From contig CALSYL010000001.1 in NCBI GenBank assembly GCA_943841495.1, positions 1-64,000 on the forward strand: DNA of 64,000 bases, in the 5' to 3' direction. This document shows positions 9,801-18,896 of this stretch, in pieces. The stretch comes from an uncultured bacterium (GTDB lineage Bacteria > Fidelibacterota > Marinisomatia > Marinisomatales > Marinisomataceae). Both the position numbers and the translations under genes were made by a program. Positions within the stretch are counted from its first letter, which is position 1. The number at the start of each line of letters is the position of its first letter. The notes below the pieces were generated by a model. The model was not told the DNA's origin. It saw only the letters and a list, made by a program, of their open reading frames with translations, and did not search any database.

Positions 9801-10151
9801 TTAATTCGTAGAAGACTCTTGTGGAATCAACTCATCTGCTGAAGGAAGAGAAAATTCTTGTGGTACTACCTCATCAATTTGTCTTGATTCTGCATCTTTT
9901 TGTAAAATTGAATCAGTAGTAGCATTAGACTCTCCGCTCAAAGCACCAATAAGCATTGCTAACCCAATGAAAGCAATTCCTAGTCCTGTAGTTAATTTTG
10001 TAATGAAATCATTAGCTCCTGTTGAACCCATCATTGAGTTGGCTGTACCGCTCATCATAGAGTTTAAGCCACCTTGACCTGATTGCATAAGTACAACTAC
10101 TATCAACAAAATACTAATTATGGTATGTATTGTTATTAAAAACTGAATCAT
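9801..10151 (-). CDS. secG: Preprotein translocase subunit SecG
   Basis: A small inner-membrane partner of SecYE that helps the SecA cycle. The 116-aa product has two hydrophobic helices (about residues 3-22 and 52-70) around the typical loop VVLMQSGQGGLNS...GSTGANDF. A polar acidic tail follows the second helix and is longer than in minimal SecG. It starts one base after the tpiA stop and is followed at once by tRNA-Leu, so tpiA, secG and the tRNA are probably cotranscribed. Confidence 0.93.
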   Translation of the reverse strand: MIQFLITIHTIISILLIVVVLMQSGQGGLNSMMSGTANSMMGSTGANDFITKLTTGLGIAFIGLAMLIGALSGESNATTDSILQKDAESRQIDEVVPQEFSLPSADELIPQESSTN

Positions 10152-10152
10152 A

Positions 10153-10890
10153 TTACCTCATTTTCTTTAAAATATTTTCAAATTTTTTAAAATCTGCGCT
10201 AGCACTACCAATCAAAAAACCGTCTAATAAAGGTATGGTAGATAAACTCTCAACAGAGCTTTCGTCTACTGAGCCTCCATAAAATAAATTTATCTCACTC
10301 AATACTTCATCGGAATATAAACTTTTTATAGCATTATTTATATAGGAAAGAACTTCTGCTATATAATCATTAGAAGCCACCAATCCAGTTCCAATAGCCC
10401 AAACTGGTTCATATGCAATAATAAGCTTTTTTCCATTTAAAGCGCTTGGTAGGATTGATAGTTGCTTATCAACAACCTCAAAAGTTTTATCTTGATTTTT
10501 TTCATCCAAAGTTTCTCCTATACAAAGGATTGTAGTTTCAACAGCCTGCAAAGAATTTTCTAATTTTTTCTTAACAACCTTTTCATCTTCTTTGAAAATA
10601 ATCCTTCTTTCAGAATGACCAACAATACAAGAATCGACAGGTATTGAACTAATTGAATTAGAGCCAGTAACCGCACCGCTCAATTTCATATCACAGTCTT
10701 GCATTCCTACTTTAATATTAGGCATAATTTGTAAAGCGTTTTTTACTGAACTTAAAGCAGTATGACTTGGAAAAATCATCACTTTTTTATCTGCAAATAG
10801 ATCTTTATTTGAAGACATCTTTGATATAAAATCAATCGATTCTTCTTCGTTTAAATACATCTTCCAATTTGCTGCAAAAATTTTACTCAT
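10153..10890 (-). CDS. tpiA: Triosephosphate isomerase
   Basis: Interconverts dihydroxyacetone phosphate and glyceraldehyde 3-phosphate in glycolysis and gluconeogenesis. The 245-aa barrel has the catalytic Lys (ANWKMY, residue 10), His (VGHSERR) and Glu (AYEPVWAIGTG), plus the phosphate-binding end LIGSAS. Its start overlaps the pgk stop by one base, so the two glycolytic enzymes are coupled. Confidence 0.96.
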   Translation of the reverse strand: MSKIFAANWKMYLNEEESIDFISKMSSNKDLFADKKVMIFPSHTALSSVKNALQIMPNIKVGMQDCDMKLSGAVTGSNSISSIPVDSCIVGHSERRIIFKEDEKVVKKKLENSLQAVETTILCIGETLDEKNQDKTFEVVDKQLSILPSALNGKKLIIAYEPVWAIGTGLVASNDYIAEVLSYINNAIKSLYSDEVLSEINLFYGGSVDESSVESLSTIPLLDGFLIGSASADFKKFENILKKMR

Positions 10891-12092
10891 TATTTTTTTA
10901 ACATCTCCAATGCAGGAAGCTTACTTCCTGATAACATTTCCAAACAAGAACCTCCTCCTGTTGAAACATGTGAAAATTGATCAATAAATTCTTCATTATA
11001 ATTCCTAATTGCGGCTACAGTATCTCCGCCTCCAACAATTGAAGTTAATTCGTTTTCCATGATAGCATCAACTATTCTATTTGTTCCTGTCGCAAAATTA
11101 GGATTTTCAGCTACTCCAACAGTACCATTCCAAAGAACGGTTTCTGACTCTGATATTATTTTGCTAAAAAGGTCAATTGATTTTACTCCTATGTCTTCAC
11201 AAATCATTTTACTTGGGATGTTACTAGCATCAGCAGTACAAATATCTCCCGAACCAAATTTTCTTAATTCTCCAGTAAAATCGACAGGCAGGACAATCTT
11301 AGTTTTTTTTCTATTAGCTTTATTAATTAACATTGAGGCAGTATCAATTTTATCCTCTTCCATCAAAGAAAGACCTATCTCTCTGCCCATACTTGCCATA
11401 AATGTATTTGCCATTGCTCCACCAATAATAATATTATCAGCTAATCCTAAAAAATTTTCTATTACTCCAATCTTTGTATCAATTTTTGCTCCGCCAATAA
11501 TCAAAGTTAAAGGTTTGGTTGGGTTTGATAAATTTTCTGATAAAAATTTTACTTCTTTTTCTACTAAAAATCCCATTCCCTTTGTAGCAAAATGCTTTGT
11601 GATATTTGCATTTGACGCATGTTCTCGGTGTGCAGTTCCAAATGCATCATTTATATATATTGATCCATGCTTTGCTAATTGAGCAGCAAAAAATTGATCG
11701 TTTAAGGTTTCTTCATTGTAAAATCTTAGATTTTCTAATAAATGTATTTCTCCATCTTTTAAATTTTTAGATACATCAATTGCATCCTCTGAAATACAAT
11801 CATCTGAAAATTTAATTGGCATCTCTAGCAATTCTGCGAGCTTTTCTCCAGCAGGCATCAAAGAAAACATTTTATTCTTTCTACCTTTAGGTCTACCCAT
11901 ATGTGACATTAAAACAACTTTAGATCCCTGCTCTAAGCAGTATTGAATTGTAGGAAGAGATTTTAAGATTCTAAAGTCGTCAACAACAAGATCATTCACC
12001 ACTGGTACGTTATAATCAACTCTAATAAGCACTGTTTTACCAGAAGTTGTATTTGATGACTTAAAGTCAATTGATGATATCTTACGCATCAT
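10890..12092 (-). CDS. pgk: Phosphoglycerate kinase
   Basis: Moves the high-energy phosphate of 1,3-bisphosphoglycerate to ADP. The 400-aa two-domain enzyme shows RVDYNVPV near residue 24, the MSHMGRPKG loop, the basic patch around HREHASNAN, and the C-domain nucleotide signatures WNGTVGVAE and GGGDTVAA. Two ATG codons in tandem (12092 and 12089) are both usable. It is separated from gdhA by 23 bases. GAPDH, often adjacent, is not in this window. Confidence 0.96.
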   Translation of the reverse strand: MMRKISSIDFKSSNTTSGKTVLIRVDYNVPVVNDLVVDDFRILKSLPTIQYCLEQGSKVVLMSHMGRPKGRKNKMFSLMPAGEKLAELLEMPIKFSDDCISEDAIDVSKNLKDGEIHLLENLRFYNEETLNDQFFAAQLAKHGSIYINDAFGTAHREHASNANITKHFATKGMGFLVEKEVKFLSENLSNPTKPLTLIIGGAKIDTKIGVIENFLGLADNIIIGGAMANTFMASMGREIGLSLMEEDKIDTASMLINKANRKKTKIVLPVDFTGELRKFGSGDICTADASNIPSKMICEDIGVKSIDLFSKIISESETVLWNGTVGVAENPNFATGTNRIVDAIMENELTSIVGGGDTVAAIRNYNEEFIDQFSHVSTGGGSCLEMLSGSKLPALEMLKK

Positions 12093-12115
12093 AACGGCAT
12101 AAGATACTAATTAAT

Positions 12116-13480
<1,365 letters not shown>

Positions 13481-13493
13481 TCATCAATGAATG

Positions 13494-13521
13494 AGATTAC
13501 CAAAACATAAAAAAAAAGCAA
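13494..13521 (-). promoter_or_regulatory. Candidate promoter of gdhA
   Basis: On the minus strand TTGCTT (13521-13516) and TAATCT (13499-13494) are separated by 16 bases, about 40 bases before the gdhA ATG. The match to a sigma-70-like promoter is moderate, and the region is T-rich, so chance matches are likely. Confidence 0.35.
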
Positions 13522-13560
13522 AGTACTTTTTAAAAAACTTTATTCTAAAAATTAAAATAA

Positions 13561-13589
13561 TTTAGACATTTAAAACATTGTGATATAAC
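13561..13589 (+). promoter_or_regulatory. Candidate promoter of tRNA-Met
   Basis: TTTAGA (13561-13566), a 17-base spacer and TATAAC (13584-13589) lie 13 bases before the mature tRNA 5' end, a typical distance for a tRNA promoter. The -35 match is weak. Confidence 0.45.
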
Positions 13590-13602
13590 TTTAGCCGTTT
13601 AT

Positions 13603-13676
13603 GGCGGAGTAGCTCAGTTGGTTAGAGCAGCGGAATCATAATCCGAAGGTCGGGAGTTCAAATCTCTCCTCCGCTA
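13603..13676 (+). tRNA. tRNA-Met(CAT), probably elongator
   Basis: A 74-base cloverleaf: acceptor GGCGGAG with CTCCGCT (G1-U72 wobble), discriminator A, D-arm GCTCAGTTGGTTAGAGC, anticodon loop ATCATAA and T-arm GGGAGTTCAAATCTCTC. The G1-U72 pair and overall form resemble the Bacillus elongator tRNA-Met. A lysidine-type tRNA-Ile(CAT) is less likely but not excluded. CCA is not encoded. The last 19 bases are overlapped in antisense by the sulfotransferase gene. Confidence 0.92.
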
Positions 13677-14554
13677 CAAAAATTACTTATTGTTTCAATT
13701 TCATAGCTTGTTAAAATTTCAGAAAAATACTTATTAGAATATTTTTTATTATAATCTAAATCGTGTTGAATATTATCTTTTGGAAAGCTCTTCCTTGATT
13801 GCCTTCCTTTTCTTAATGATTCAATAGTTTTTACAATATTTTCTGAAAATTCTAGTTCTAGCCATTCAAAAAGATATCTTATTTCGCCTACTGGATCTTC
13901 TACTAACTTATTTTGTGAAAAAAAATATATATTATTAGAATTAATTTCAGATTTATAGATACTAACCAACTCATAGAATTGAATAGCTCCTACAACTTCA
14001 GAAGATAATTTTTTGGAAGGTTTAAGATCTCTAGCTCTTAATTCATTATCAGAAAATAATTTTGATAATTTACTATATTCCGAAAAATTCCATTTCATCC
14101 TCTTAAAACTTGCAGCTAAAGGTTTTAACGGCCTTTCGCAAAAAATTACTTTATATTTTTTACATATTTCCTTTGATGAAAAAATTAAAAAAGGATCTTT
14201 TATAATTAGACGCTGGTTACTTGATGATAATCTGGCTTTATAAAATGAAATTGAAGATTCGTTTCCAATAAAATATTTAAATATTTTTTTTGAAATTGAA
14301 TCAGAGGATGAGATACCAATTTTAAATTTAGATTTTAAATTTATTAAATCTTCTAAAATTTTATTAAAACGAATCTCAGATATATTTTTACCAGGATAGG
14401 GATAATTAAATTCAATACCTGTAATGCCCTGTTTCGCATTAAATGGCTCATATATCATCGATAGGCCTTCTACGCTGGAAAGTATTCGACCTAATGGCGT
14501 TGTTCCAGTTCTTGGCATACCAGAAATGATTATTGGTTCTTTAAAATTTTTCAT
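13658..14554 (-). CDS. PAPS-dependent sulfotransferase family protein
   Basis: A 298-aa protein with the 5'-phosphosulfate loop SGMPRTGTTPLGR at residue 12 and a 3'-phosphate-binding segment around VIFCERPLKPLAASFKRMKW. These are the two PAPS-binding elements of Sulfotransfer_3-type enzymes. No signal peptide or membrane segment is visible, so it should be cytosolic. The acceptor is unknown; a glycan, lipid or small metabolite is possible. Its last codons (SGGEI and stop) are read from the complement of tRNA-Met. The start is only 14 bases from the divergent GAF gene. Confidence 0.8.
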   Translation of the reverse strand: MKNFKEPIIISGMPRTGTTPLGRILSSVEGLSMIYEPFNAKQGITGIEFNYPYPGKNISEIRFNKILEDLINLKSKFKIGISSSDSISKKIFKYFIGNESSISFYKARLSSSNQRLIIKDPFLIFSSKEICKKYKVIFCERPLKPLAASFKRMKWNFSEYSKLSKLFSDNELRARDLKPSKKLSSEVVGAIQFYELVSIYKSEINSNNIYFFSQNKLVEDPVGEIRYLFEWLELEFSENIVKTIESLRKGRQSRKSFPKDNIQHDLDYNKKYSNKYFSEILTSYEIETISNFCSGGEI

Positions 14555-14568
14555 ACTTTTTAGTCATT

Positions 14569-15006
14569 ATGCAATCAATAAAAAATAAAGAAGAAATTTA
14601 TACAAAATGCATTAAAAGTATTAATAATATATCTTCGAAAGATAAGTTAAAAACAATAAGTAGCTTGCTTTTTGATTCTTTTGAAAACTGGATATTTTGT
14701 GGATTTTATTTTAAAAAGGATAATCAACTTGTTATTGGAGACTATAAATCACTTAAAATACCATGCAGTCCAATCGATATGAATGGTGTATGTGGAACAG
14801 CAATGCTAAAAAATGAAATTCTAAATATCCCTAATGTTAATAAATTTCCAGGACATATAGTATGTGACTCGAACAGTAAATCTGAATTATGCATTCCATT
14901 CAATATTCAATCCACTAATTTTGTATTGGATATAGACTCAAATAAGTTGGATGATTTTGATGAACTAGACTGCAAGTTCTTGACTGAAATTATCAAAAAT
15001 CTCTAA
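14569..15006 (+). CDS. Free methionine-(R)-sulfoxide reductase-like GAF protein
   Basis: The only plus-strand protein gene, 145 aa. It is a single GAF domain matching the fRMsr (MsrC) family: GVCGTAM, FPGHIVCDSNSKSEL and VLDIDS with a final F.ELD. The three cysteines of the family's redox mechanism align at residues 66, 75 and 99. Family members reduce free methionine R-sulfoxide using thioredoxin. It is divergent from the sulfotransferase and ends tail to tail with rplQ, with two bases between. The family call rests on these motifs; overall similarity looks modest and the N-terminus is short. Confidence 0.75.
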   Translation: MQSIKNKEEIYTKCIKSINNISSKDKLKTISSLLFDSFENWIFCGFYFKKDNQLVIGDYKSLKIPCSPIDMNGVCGTAMLKNEILNIPNVNKFPGHIVCDSNSKSELCIPFNIQSTNFVLDIDSNKLDDFDELDCKFLTEIIKNL

Positions 15007-15008
15007 AA

Positions 15009-15434
15009 CTATTCTTTGGCTTCTTCGACGACTTCAACTTCTTCAGTTTTGTCGACAATGTCATCATTTTCAAAGTTGAACTTATCTACAAACTCAATAA
15101 GAGAAACTTTGGCTGAATCATTTGGCCTAGAACCAAGTTTAATTATACGAGTATAACCGCCAGGTCTATCAGTATAGCTAGGAGCAATAACATCAAAAAG
15201 TGCTTTAACAGCTGCGTCATTATGAATTTTCTTCAAAACTTCCCTTCTATTATGCACAGTATGATTCTTTGCTTTAGTAATCATTGGCTCAATAAATTTT
15301 CTGAGCTCTAAAGCTTTCTCATGAGTAGTCTTTATTCTCTTGTGTTCAATTAATGAACTTGCCAAGTTTGACATCAACGCTTTTCTATGCGCCGCTGATC
15401 TACCAAATTTACGTGCTGATATTCTTTTTCTCAT
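15009..15434 (-). CDS. rplQ: 50S ribosomal protein L17
   Basis: Last gene of the alpha operon and of the whole translation block. The 141-aa protein has the L17 core (RKFGRSAAHRKALMSNLA at the N-terminus, PGGYTRIIKLG near residue 90) and an acidic tail rich in Glu and Val. Its start overlaps the rpoA stop. Because the next gene converges two bases away, there is no room for a conventional terminator between them. Confidence 0.97.
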   Translation of the reverse strand: MRKRISARKFGRSAAHRKALMSNLASSLIEHKRIKTTHEKALELRKFIEPMITKAKNHTVHNRREVLKKIHNDAAVKALFDVIAPSYTDRPGGYTRIIKLGSRPNDSAKVSLIEFVDKFNFENDDIVDKTEEVEVVEEAKE

Positions 15435-16399
15435 TATGCTTCATCTTCAGTATAAGGGCTTGTATCCATACCAAATTTTAAGCCCATAGTTTCTAGTTTT
15501 TCTATAAGCTCATTTAAAGATTTTCTACCAAAATTTTTATACTCTAACATTTCAGCTTCATCTTTATCTACAAGCTCTCCAATCAATGTAATTCCTGCTG
15601 CTTCTAAGCAATTATGACTTCTTACAGAAAGTTCCATTTCATCGATTGATGATTCTAAGAGTTTACGTATCTGAAGAATTTCCTCACTTACTGGTTTATC
15701 AATCTCTAGAATTGAAGGATTACTGATTGAATTAATAATATTATAATGCTCTGAAAGCACAGATGAACAGTAACTTACTGCATCTATTGGAGAAATAGAT
15801 CCATCCGTAGCAACATTCAGTGATAGCATTTCAGTATCTTCTTTAGCACCTGGCAACGGAGATACGTTGAAAGAAACTTTAGTAACAGGATTGAAAATAC
15901 TATCAATTGGAATCATTCCAACTGGAGAATTATTTAACTTGTTCTCTTCACTAGATTTGTAACCCTTTCCTATTCCAAGTCTCAATTCAACTTCTAAGGT
16001 TGTTCCTTTAGCGATATCTGTTATATGATGCTCAGGATTTAAGATTGTAAAATCATCACTTGCTGCTTGAATATCTGCAGCAGTAAAAGCTTTAGGCCCT
16101 TTAACCTTAAGAAAAATTGGCTCTACAGAGCTTTCAAATAAATGAAATCTGACACCCTTAAGGTTCATGATTACATCTGCAACATCTTCTGTTACGCCTT
16201 CAATTGTAGAAAACTCATGATGAGCACCTTCTATTTTTACATTTGTTATCGCAGCTCCAGGCACAGCAGTAAGAAGAGCTCTTCTTAAAGAATTACCAAG
16301 AGTAATACCGTATCCTCTGTCTAGCGGTTTGATGGTAAAGTTGCTAGTATTTTCATCTGTAACTTTGTGCGAAATTTTAAATTTTAAATCATTGCTCAT
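15434..16399 (-). CDS. rpoA: RNA polymerase alpha subunit
   Basis: The 321-aa subunit nucleates RNA polymerase assembly through its N-terminal domain (GYGITLGNSLRRALL near residue 29, TVEPI-like segment) and contacts UP elements and activators through its C-terminal domain (LSVRSHNCLEAAGI, LEYKNFGRKSLNEL). Both domains and the linker are present at the normal length. It lies ten bases after rpsD, the classic alpha-operon order. Confidence 0.98.
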   Translation of the reverse strand: MSNDLKFKISHKVTDENTSNFTIKPLDRGYGITLGNSLRRALLTAVPGAAITNVKIEGAHHEFSTIEGVTEDVADVIMNLKGVRFHLFESSVEPIFLKVKGPKAFTAADIQAASDDFTILNPEHHITDIAKGTTLEVELRLGIGKGYKSSEENKLNNSPVGMIPIDSIFNPVTKVSFNVSPLPGAKEDTEMLSLNVATDGSISPIDAVSYCSSVLSEHYNIINSISNPSILEIDKPVSEEILQIRKLLESSIDEMELSVRSHNCLEAAGITLIGELVDKDEAEMLEYKNFGRKSLNELIEKLETMGLKFGMDTSPYTEDEA

Positions 16400-16409
16400 G
16401 TTTCTTCCT

Positions 16410-17024
16410 TTATCTTGAGTAGTATTCTACAACTAATTGTTCGTTCATGGTTAAGTCAATTTCATCTCTTTCTGGAAGACTAATAAATGTACCTTCCATT
16501 TTAGCCTTATCAACTGATAACCAAGAAATATTTAAATCACCCTTCACCATTTTGATAGAGTTTAAAATAAGATCAAGTTTTTTACTTTTATCTCTTACTG
16601 TTATTAAATCTCCAGGTTTCAATCTGTATGAAGCAATATTAACCTTGCGGTTATTAACCAAAAAGTGTCCATGGCTTACTAGCTGTCTAGCAGATGGTCT
16701 TGTTGGAGCAAAACCAAGCTTGTAGACAACATTGTCTAGCCTTGATTCCAGCATTACTAATAAGTTTAATCCAGTTTCACCTTTCATTTGAGAAGCTTTT
16801 TTAAAATAATTTCTAAATTGTTTTTCTAGCATTCCGTAGGTGAATTTAATTTTTTGTTTTTCATTCAACTGTACTGAGTAAGTCGAAAATCTTTTTCCAG
16901 CCTTACCATGCTGACCTGGTCTATAACCTTTTTTTGATAATAGTCTATCAAATTTTGGATTACCGAAAATATTAACTCCAAGCTTTCTAACTAACTTACC
17001 TTTTGGTGTACTTAATTTTGCCAT
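16410..17024 (-). CDS. rpsD: 30S ribosomal protein S4, zinc-free type
   Basis: A primary 16S rRNA binder, 204 aa, with the S4 RNA-binding domain (LESRLDNVVYKLGFAPTRP, SHGHFLVNNRKVNI). The N-terminal segment RKLGVNIFGNPKFDRLLSKK has no cysteines, so this is the C-minus form lacking the zinc site seen in many homologues. In E. coli S4 represses the alpha operon; no matching leader structure could be identified here by eye. Confidence 0.97.
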   Translation of the reverse strand: MAKLSTPKGKLVRKLGVNIFGNPKFDRLLSKKGYRPGQHGKAGKRFSTYSVQLNEKQKIKFTYGMLEKQFRNYFKKASQMKGETGLNLLVMLESRLDNVVYKLGFAPTRPSARQLVSHGHFLVNNRKVNIASYRLKPGDLITVRDKSKKLDLILNSIKMVKGDLNISWLSVDKAKMEGTFISLPERDEIDLTMNEQLVVEYYSR

Positions 17025-17027
17025 ATT

Positions 17028-17414
17028 TTATACTCTTCTTTGTTTTTTAGGTCTGCATCCATTATGAGGTAATGGCGTTACATCAGAAATTGATGTAACC
17101 TGTAAGCCAGCGGTTGAAAGCGCTCTGATTGCAGATTCTCTTCCTGCTCCAGGACCTTTAACTTTTACAGCTACAGTTGTCATTCCCATACTAACTACTT
17201 CACTAGCAACTTTTTCTGATGCCACTGTTGCAGCATAAGCAGTATTCTTTCGTGAACCTTTAAATCCTGCTTTTCCAGCAGTTGCCCATGCAACAACATT
17301 ACCAAATTCATCCGAAACAGTAATGTTTGTGTTGTTAAATGTTGCTTTAATATGAACAATCCCATTAGGATTGATTTTTTTCTTTTTCTTATTAGATCTT
17401 GTCTGAGTTGCCAT
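17028..17414 (-). CDS. rpsK: 30S ribosomal protein S11
   Basis: A 128-aa platform protein near the E-site mRNA path. It shows [18 protein letters not shown], the [10 protein letters not shown] segment, [14 protein letters not shown] and the C-terminal [12 protein letters not shown]. It starts one base after rpsM ends, in the standard order S13-S11-S4-alpha-L17. Confidence 0.98.
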   Translation of the reverse strand: MATQTRSNKKKKKINPNGIVHIKATFNNTNITVSDEFGNVVAWATAGKAGFKGSRKNTAYAATVASEKVASEVVSMGMTTVAVKVKGPGAGRESAIRALSTAGLQVTSISDVTPLPHNGCRPKKQRRV

Positions 17415-17415
17415 A

Positions 17416-17796
17416 TTATACTGCCTTCTTACCTAGTGAAATTGAAATTCTTTTCTTGCCTCTTCTAGTTCTAGAGTTAGTTTTAGTTCTTTGACCTCTT
17501 GATGGTAAAGATTTTCTATGTCTAACACCTCTATAACTACCTATATCTTGTAATCTTTTAACATTTTTTAAATTTTCACTTCTTAACTCACCCTCGATAA
17601 GAAGTTTAAGCTCTACGATAACTTTTCTTATTTCATCTTCTTGTTTAGATGTTAAATCTGTAACGCGAACATCAGGATCAACTTTTGCTTGTTCACATAT
17701 ACTTAAAGCAGTTTTTAATCCTATTCCGTGAACATATCTTAATGAATATGCTACTTTTTTATCTTTTGGTATATCAACACCTGCTATTCTAGCCAT
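17416..17796 (-). CDS. rpsM: 30S ribosomal protein S13
   Basis: A head protein of the small subunit, 126 aa, that bridges to the large subunit and contacts the P-site tRNA through its basic tail. It has [10 protein letters not shown] at the start, the helix-two-turn-helix [11 protein letters not shown], and [20 protein letters not shown] near the end. The ATG overlaps the rpmJ stop by one base. Confidence 0.98.
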   Translation of the reverse strand: MARIAGVDIPKDKKVAYSLRYVHGIGLKTALSICEQAKVDPDVRVTDLTSKQEDEIRKVIVELKLLIEGELRSENLKNVKRLQDIGSYRGVRHRKSLPSRGQRTKTNSRTRRGKKRISISLGKKAV

Positions 17797-17912
17797 TATC
17801 CTTGCCTCTGTTTATGTCTAGGGTTTTTCTTATTGATAACATAAATACGACCTTTTCTTCGTACAATAATGCAATCTCTAGTTCTTTTTTTTACTGAAGC
17901 TTTTACTTTCAT
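17796..17912 (-). CDS. rpmJ: 50S ribosomal protein L36, zinc ligands mostly lost
   Basis: A 38-aa gene between infA and rpsM, opening [19 protein letters not shown] and ending NPRHKQRQG, which identifies L36. The usual ligand set C-x2-C...C...H is reduced. The first Cys is Thr11 and the third is Asn27, leaving Cys14 and His33, so a normal zinc site cannot form. The start at 17912 is fixed by the conserved MKVKASV. Confidence 0.95.
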   Translation of the reverse strand: MKVKASVKKRTRDCIIVRRKGRIYVINKKNPRHKQRQG

Positions 17913-17914
17913 AA

Positions 17915-18139
17915 TTATTGCCTAAATGTTATTCTTCCTCTGCTTAAATCATATGGAGAAAGTTGTAAATCAACCTTATCTCCTGGAAGCATTTTTATAA
18001 AATGCATTCTCATTTTACCACTTACATGAGCTAATACTTCATGCTCTTTTCCGCCAAGATTAATCATAACTCTAAATCTAGCTCCTGGTAAAGCTTCCTT
18101 TATAACTCCTTCTACTTCTATTGATTCTTGTTTTGCCAT
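17915..18139 (-). CDS. infA: Translation initiation factor IF-1
   Basis: A 74-aa OB-fold factor that sits in the ribosomal A site during initiation. Its motifs are [34 protein letters not shown] and [14 protein letters not shown]. It lies between map and rpmJ, the order found in Gram-positives and the FCB group, unlike E. coli where infA is elsewhere. Confidence 0.98.
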   Translation of the reverse strand: MAKQESIEVEGVIKEALPGARFRVMINLGGKEHEVLAHVSGKMRMHFIKMLPGDKVDLQLSPYDLSRGRITFRQ

Positions 18140-18146
18140 AATCTAA

Positions 18147-18896
18147 TTACGTTAAAATTCTGGGTTGCAACTTAGTAATAAGAATTGAATGTTCAAAGTG
18201 CGCACTTACAGACCCATCTTTAGTTCTAATTGTCCATCCGTCACTATCTGTTTTTATGTGCCTAGAACCCATATTAACCATAGGCTCTATAGCTAAACAC
18301 ATTCCTTCTTTTAATTCTATATTAAGATCTGTTGTCGTTGGTTCTGAAAAATTAGGAATTTGAGGGTGAATATGAAGCTGTTTGCCTATTCCATGCCCAA
18401 CAAGTTCTCTAACTACAGAATATCCTTCTGATTCAACATATTTTTGAATTGAATCACTAATATCAAAGACTTTATTTCCAACTACTGCATTGTCAATACC
18501 AATTTGAAGCGCTTTCTTTGTTACCTCTAGCAACTTAACCTTATCGCTAGAGATTTTTCCAACAGCAATTGTTCTTGCAGAATCGCTATAAAATTCGTTT
18601 TTAATAACTCCACAATCAATACTAACGATCTGACCTTCTTTCAATAAAACATCTTTTGGTATACCATGAACTATTTCATCATCTATTGATACAGTTAACG
18701 TAGCTGGAAAACCATTATATCCTTTGAATGCAGGTTTTGCATTACATGAAAGAATATATTGTTCGGCAATACTGTCTAATTCTAAAACTGATTGACCTGG
18801 CATAATATTTTTTTCTACTAAATCTAATGTATCAGAAAGGATTTGACAGCTTTCTGATATGGCAGATACTTCAATATGATTATTTAAATCAACCAT
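18147..18896 (-). CDS. map: Methionine aminopeptidase, type I
   Basis: Removes the initiator methionine from nascent proteins. The 249-aa pita-bread enzyme has all five metal ligands in order: Asp in SIDCGV, Asp in FYSDSART, His in VGHGIGKQLHIHP, Glu in AIEPMVN and Glu in HFEHSILI. There is no N-terminal zinc finger (type Ia). The secY stop overlaps its ATG, so secretion and processing are coupled with ribosome production. Confidence 0.97.
   Translation of the reverse strand: MVDLNNHIEVSAISESCQILSDTLDLVEKNIMPGQSVLELDSIAEQYILSCNAKPAFKGYNGFPATLTVSIDDEIVHGIPKDVLLKEGQIVSIDCGVIKNEFYSDSARTIAVGKISSDKVKLLEVTKKALQIGIDNAVVGNKVFDISDSIQKYVESEGYSVVRELVGHGIGKQLHIHPQIPNFSEPTTTDLNIELKEGMCLAIEPMVNMGSRHIKTDSDGWTIRTKDGSVSAHFEHSILITKLQPRILT

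Noticed and set aside
11059-11682. Long plus-strand open frame of 207 codons inside pgk
   Set aside because: It is antisense to a complete, conserved pgk and has no recognisable domain.
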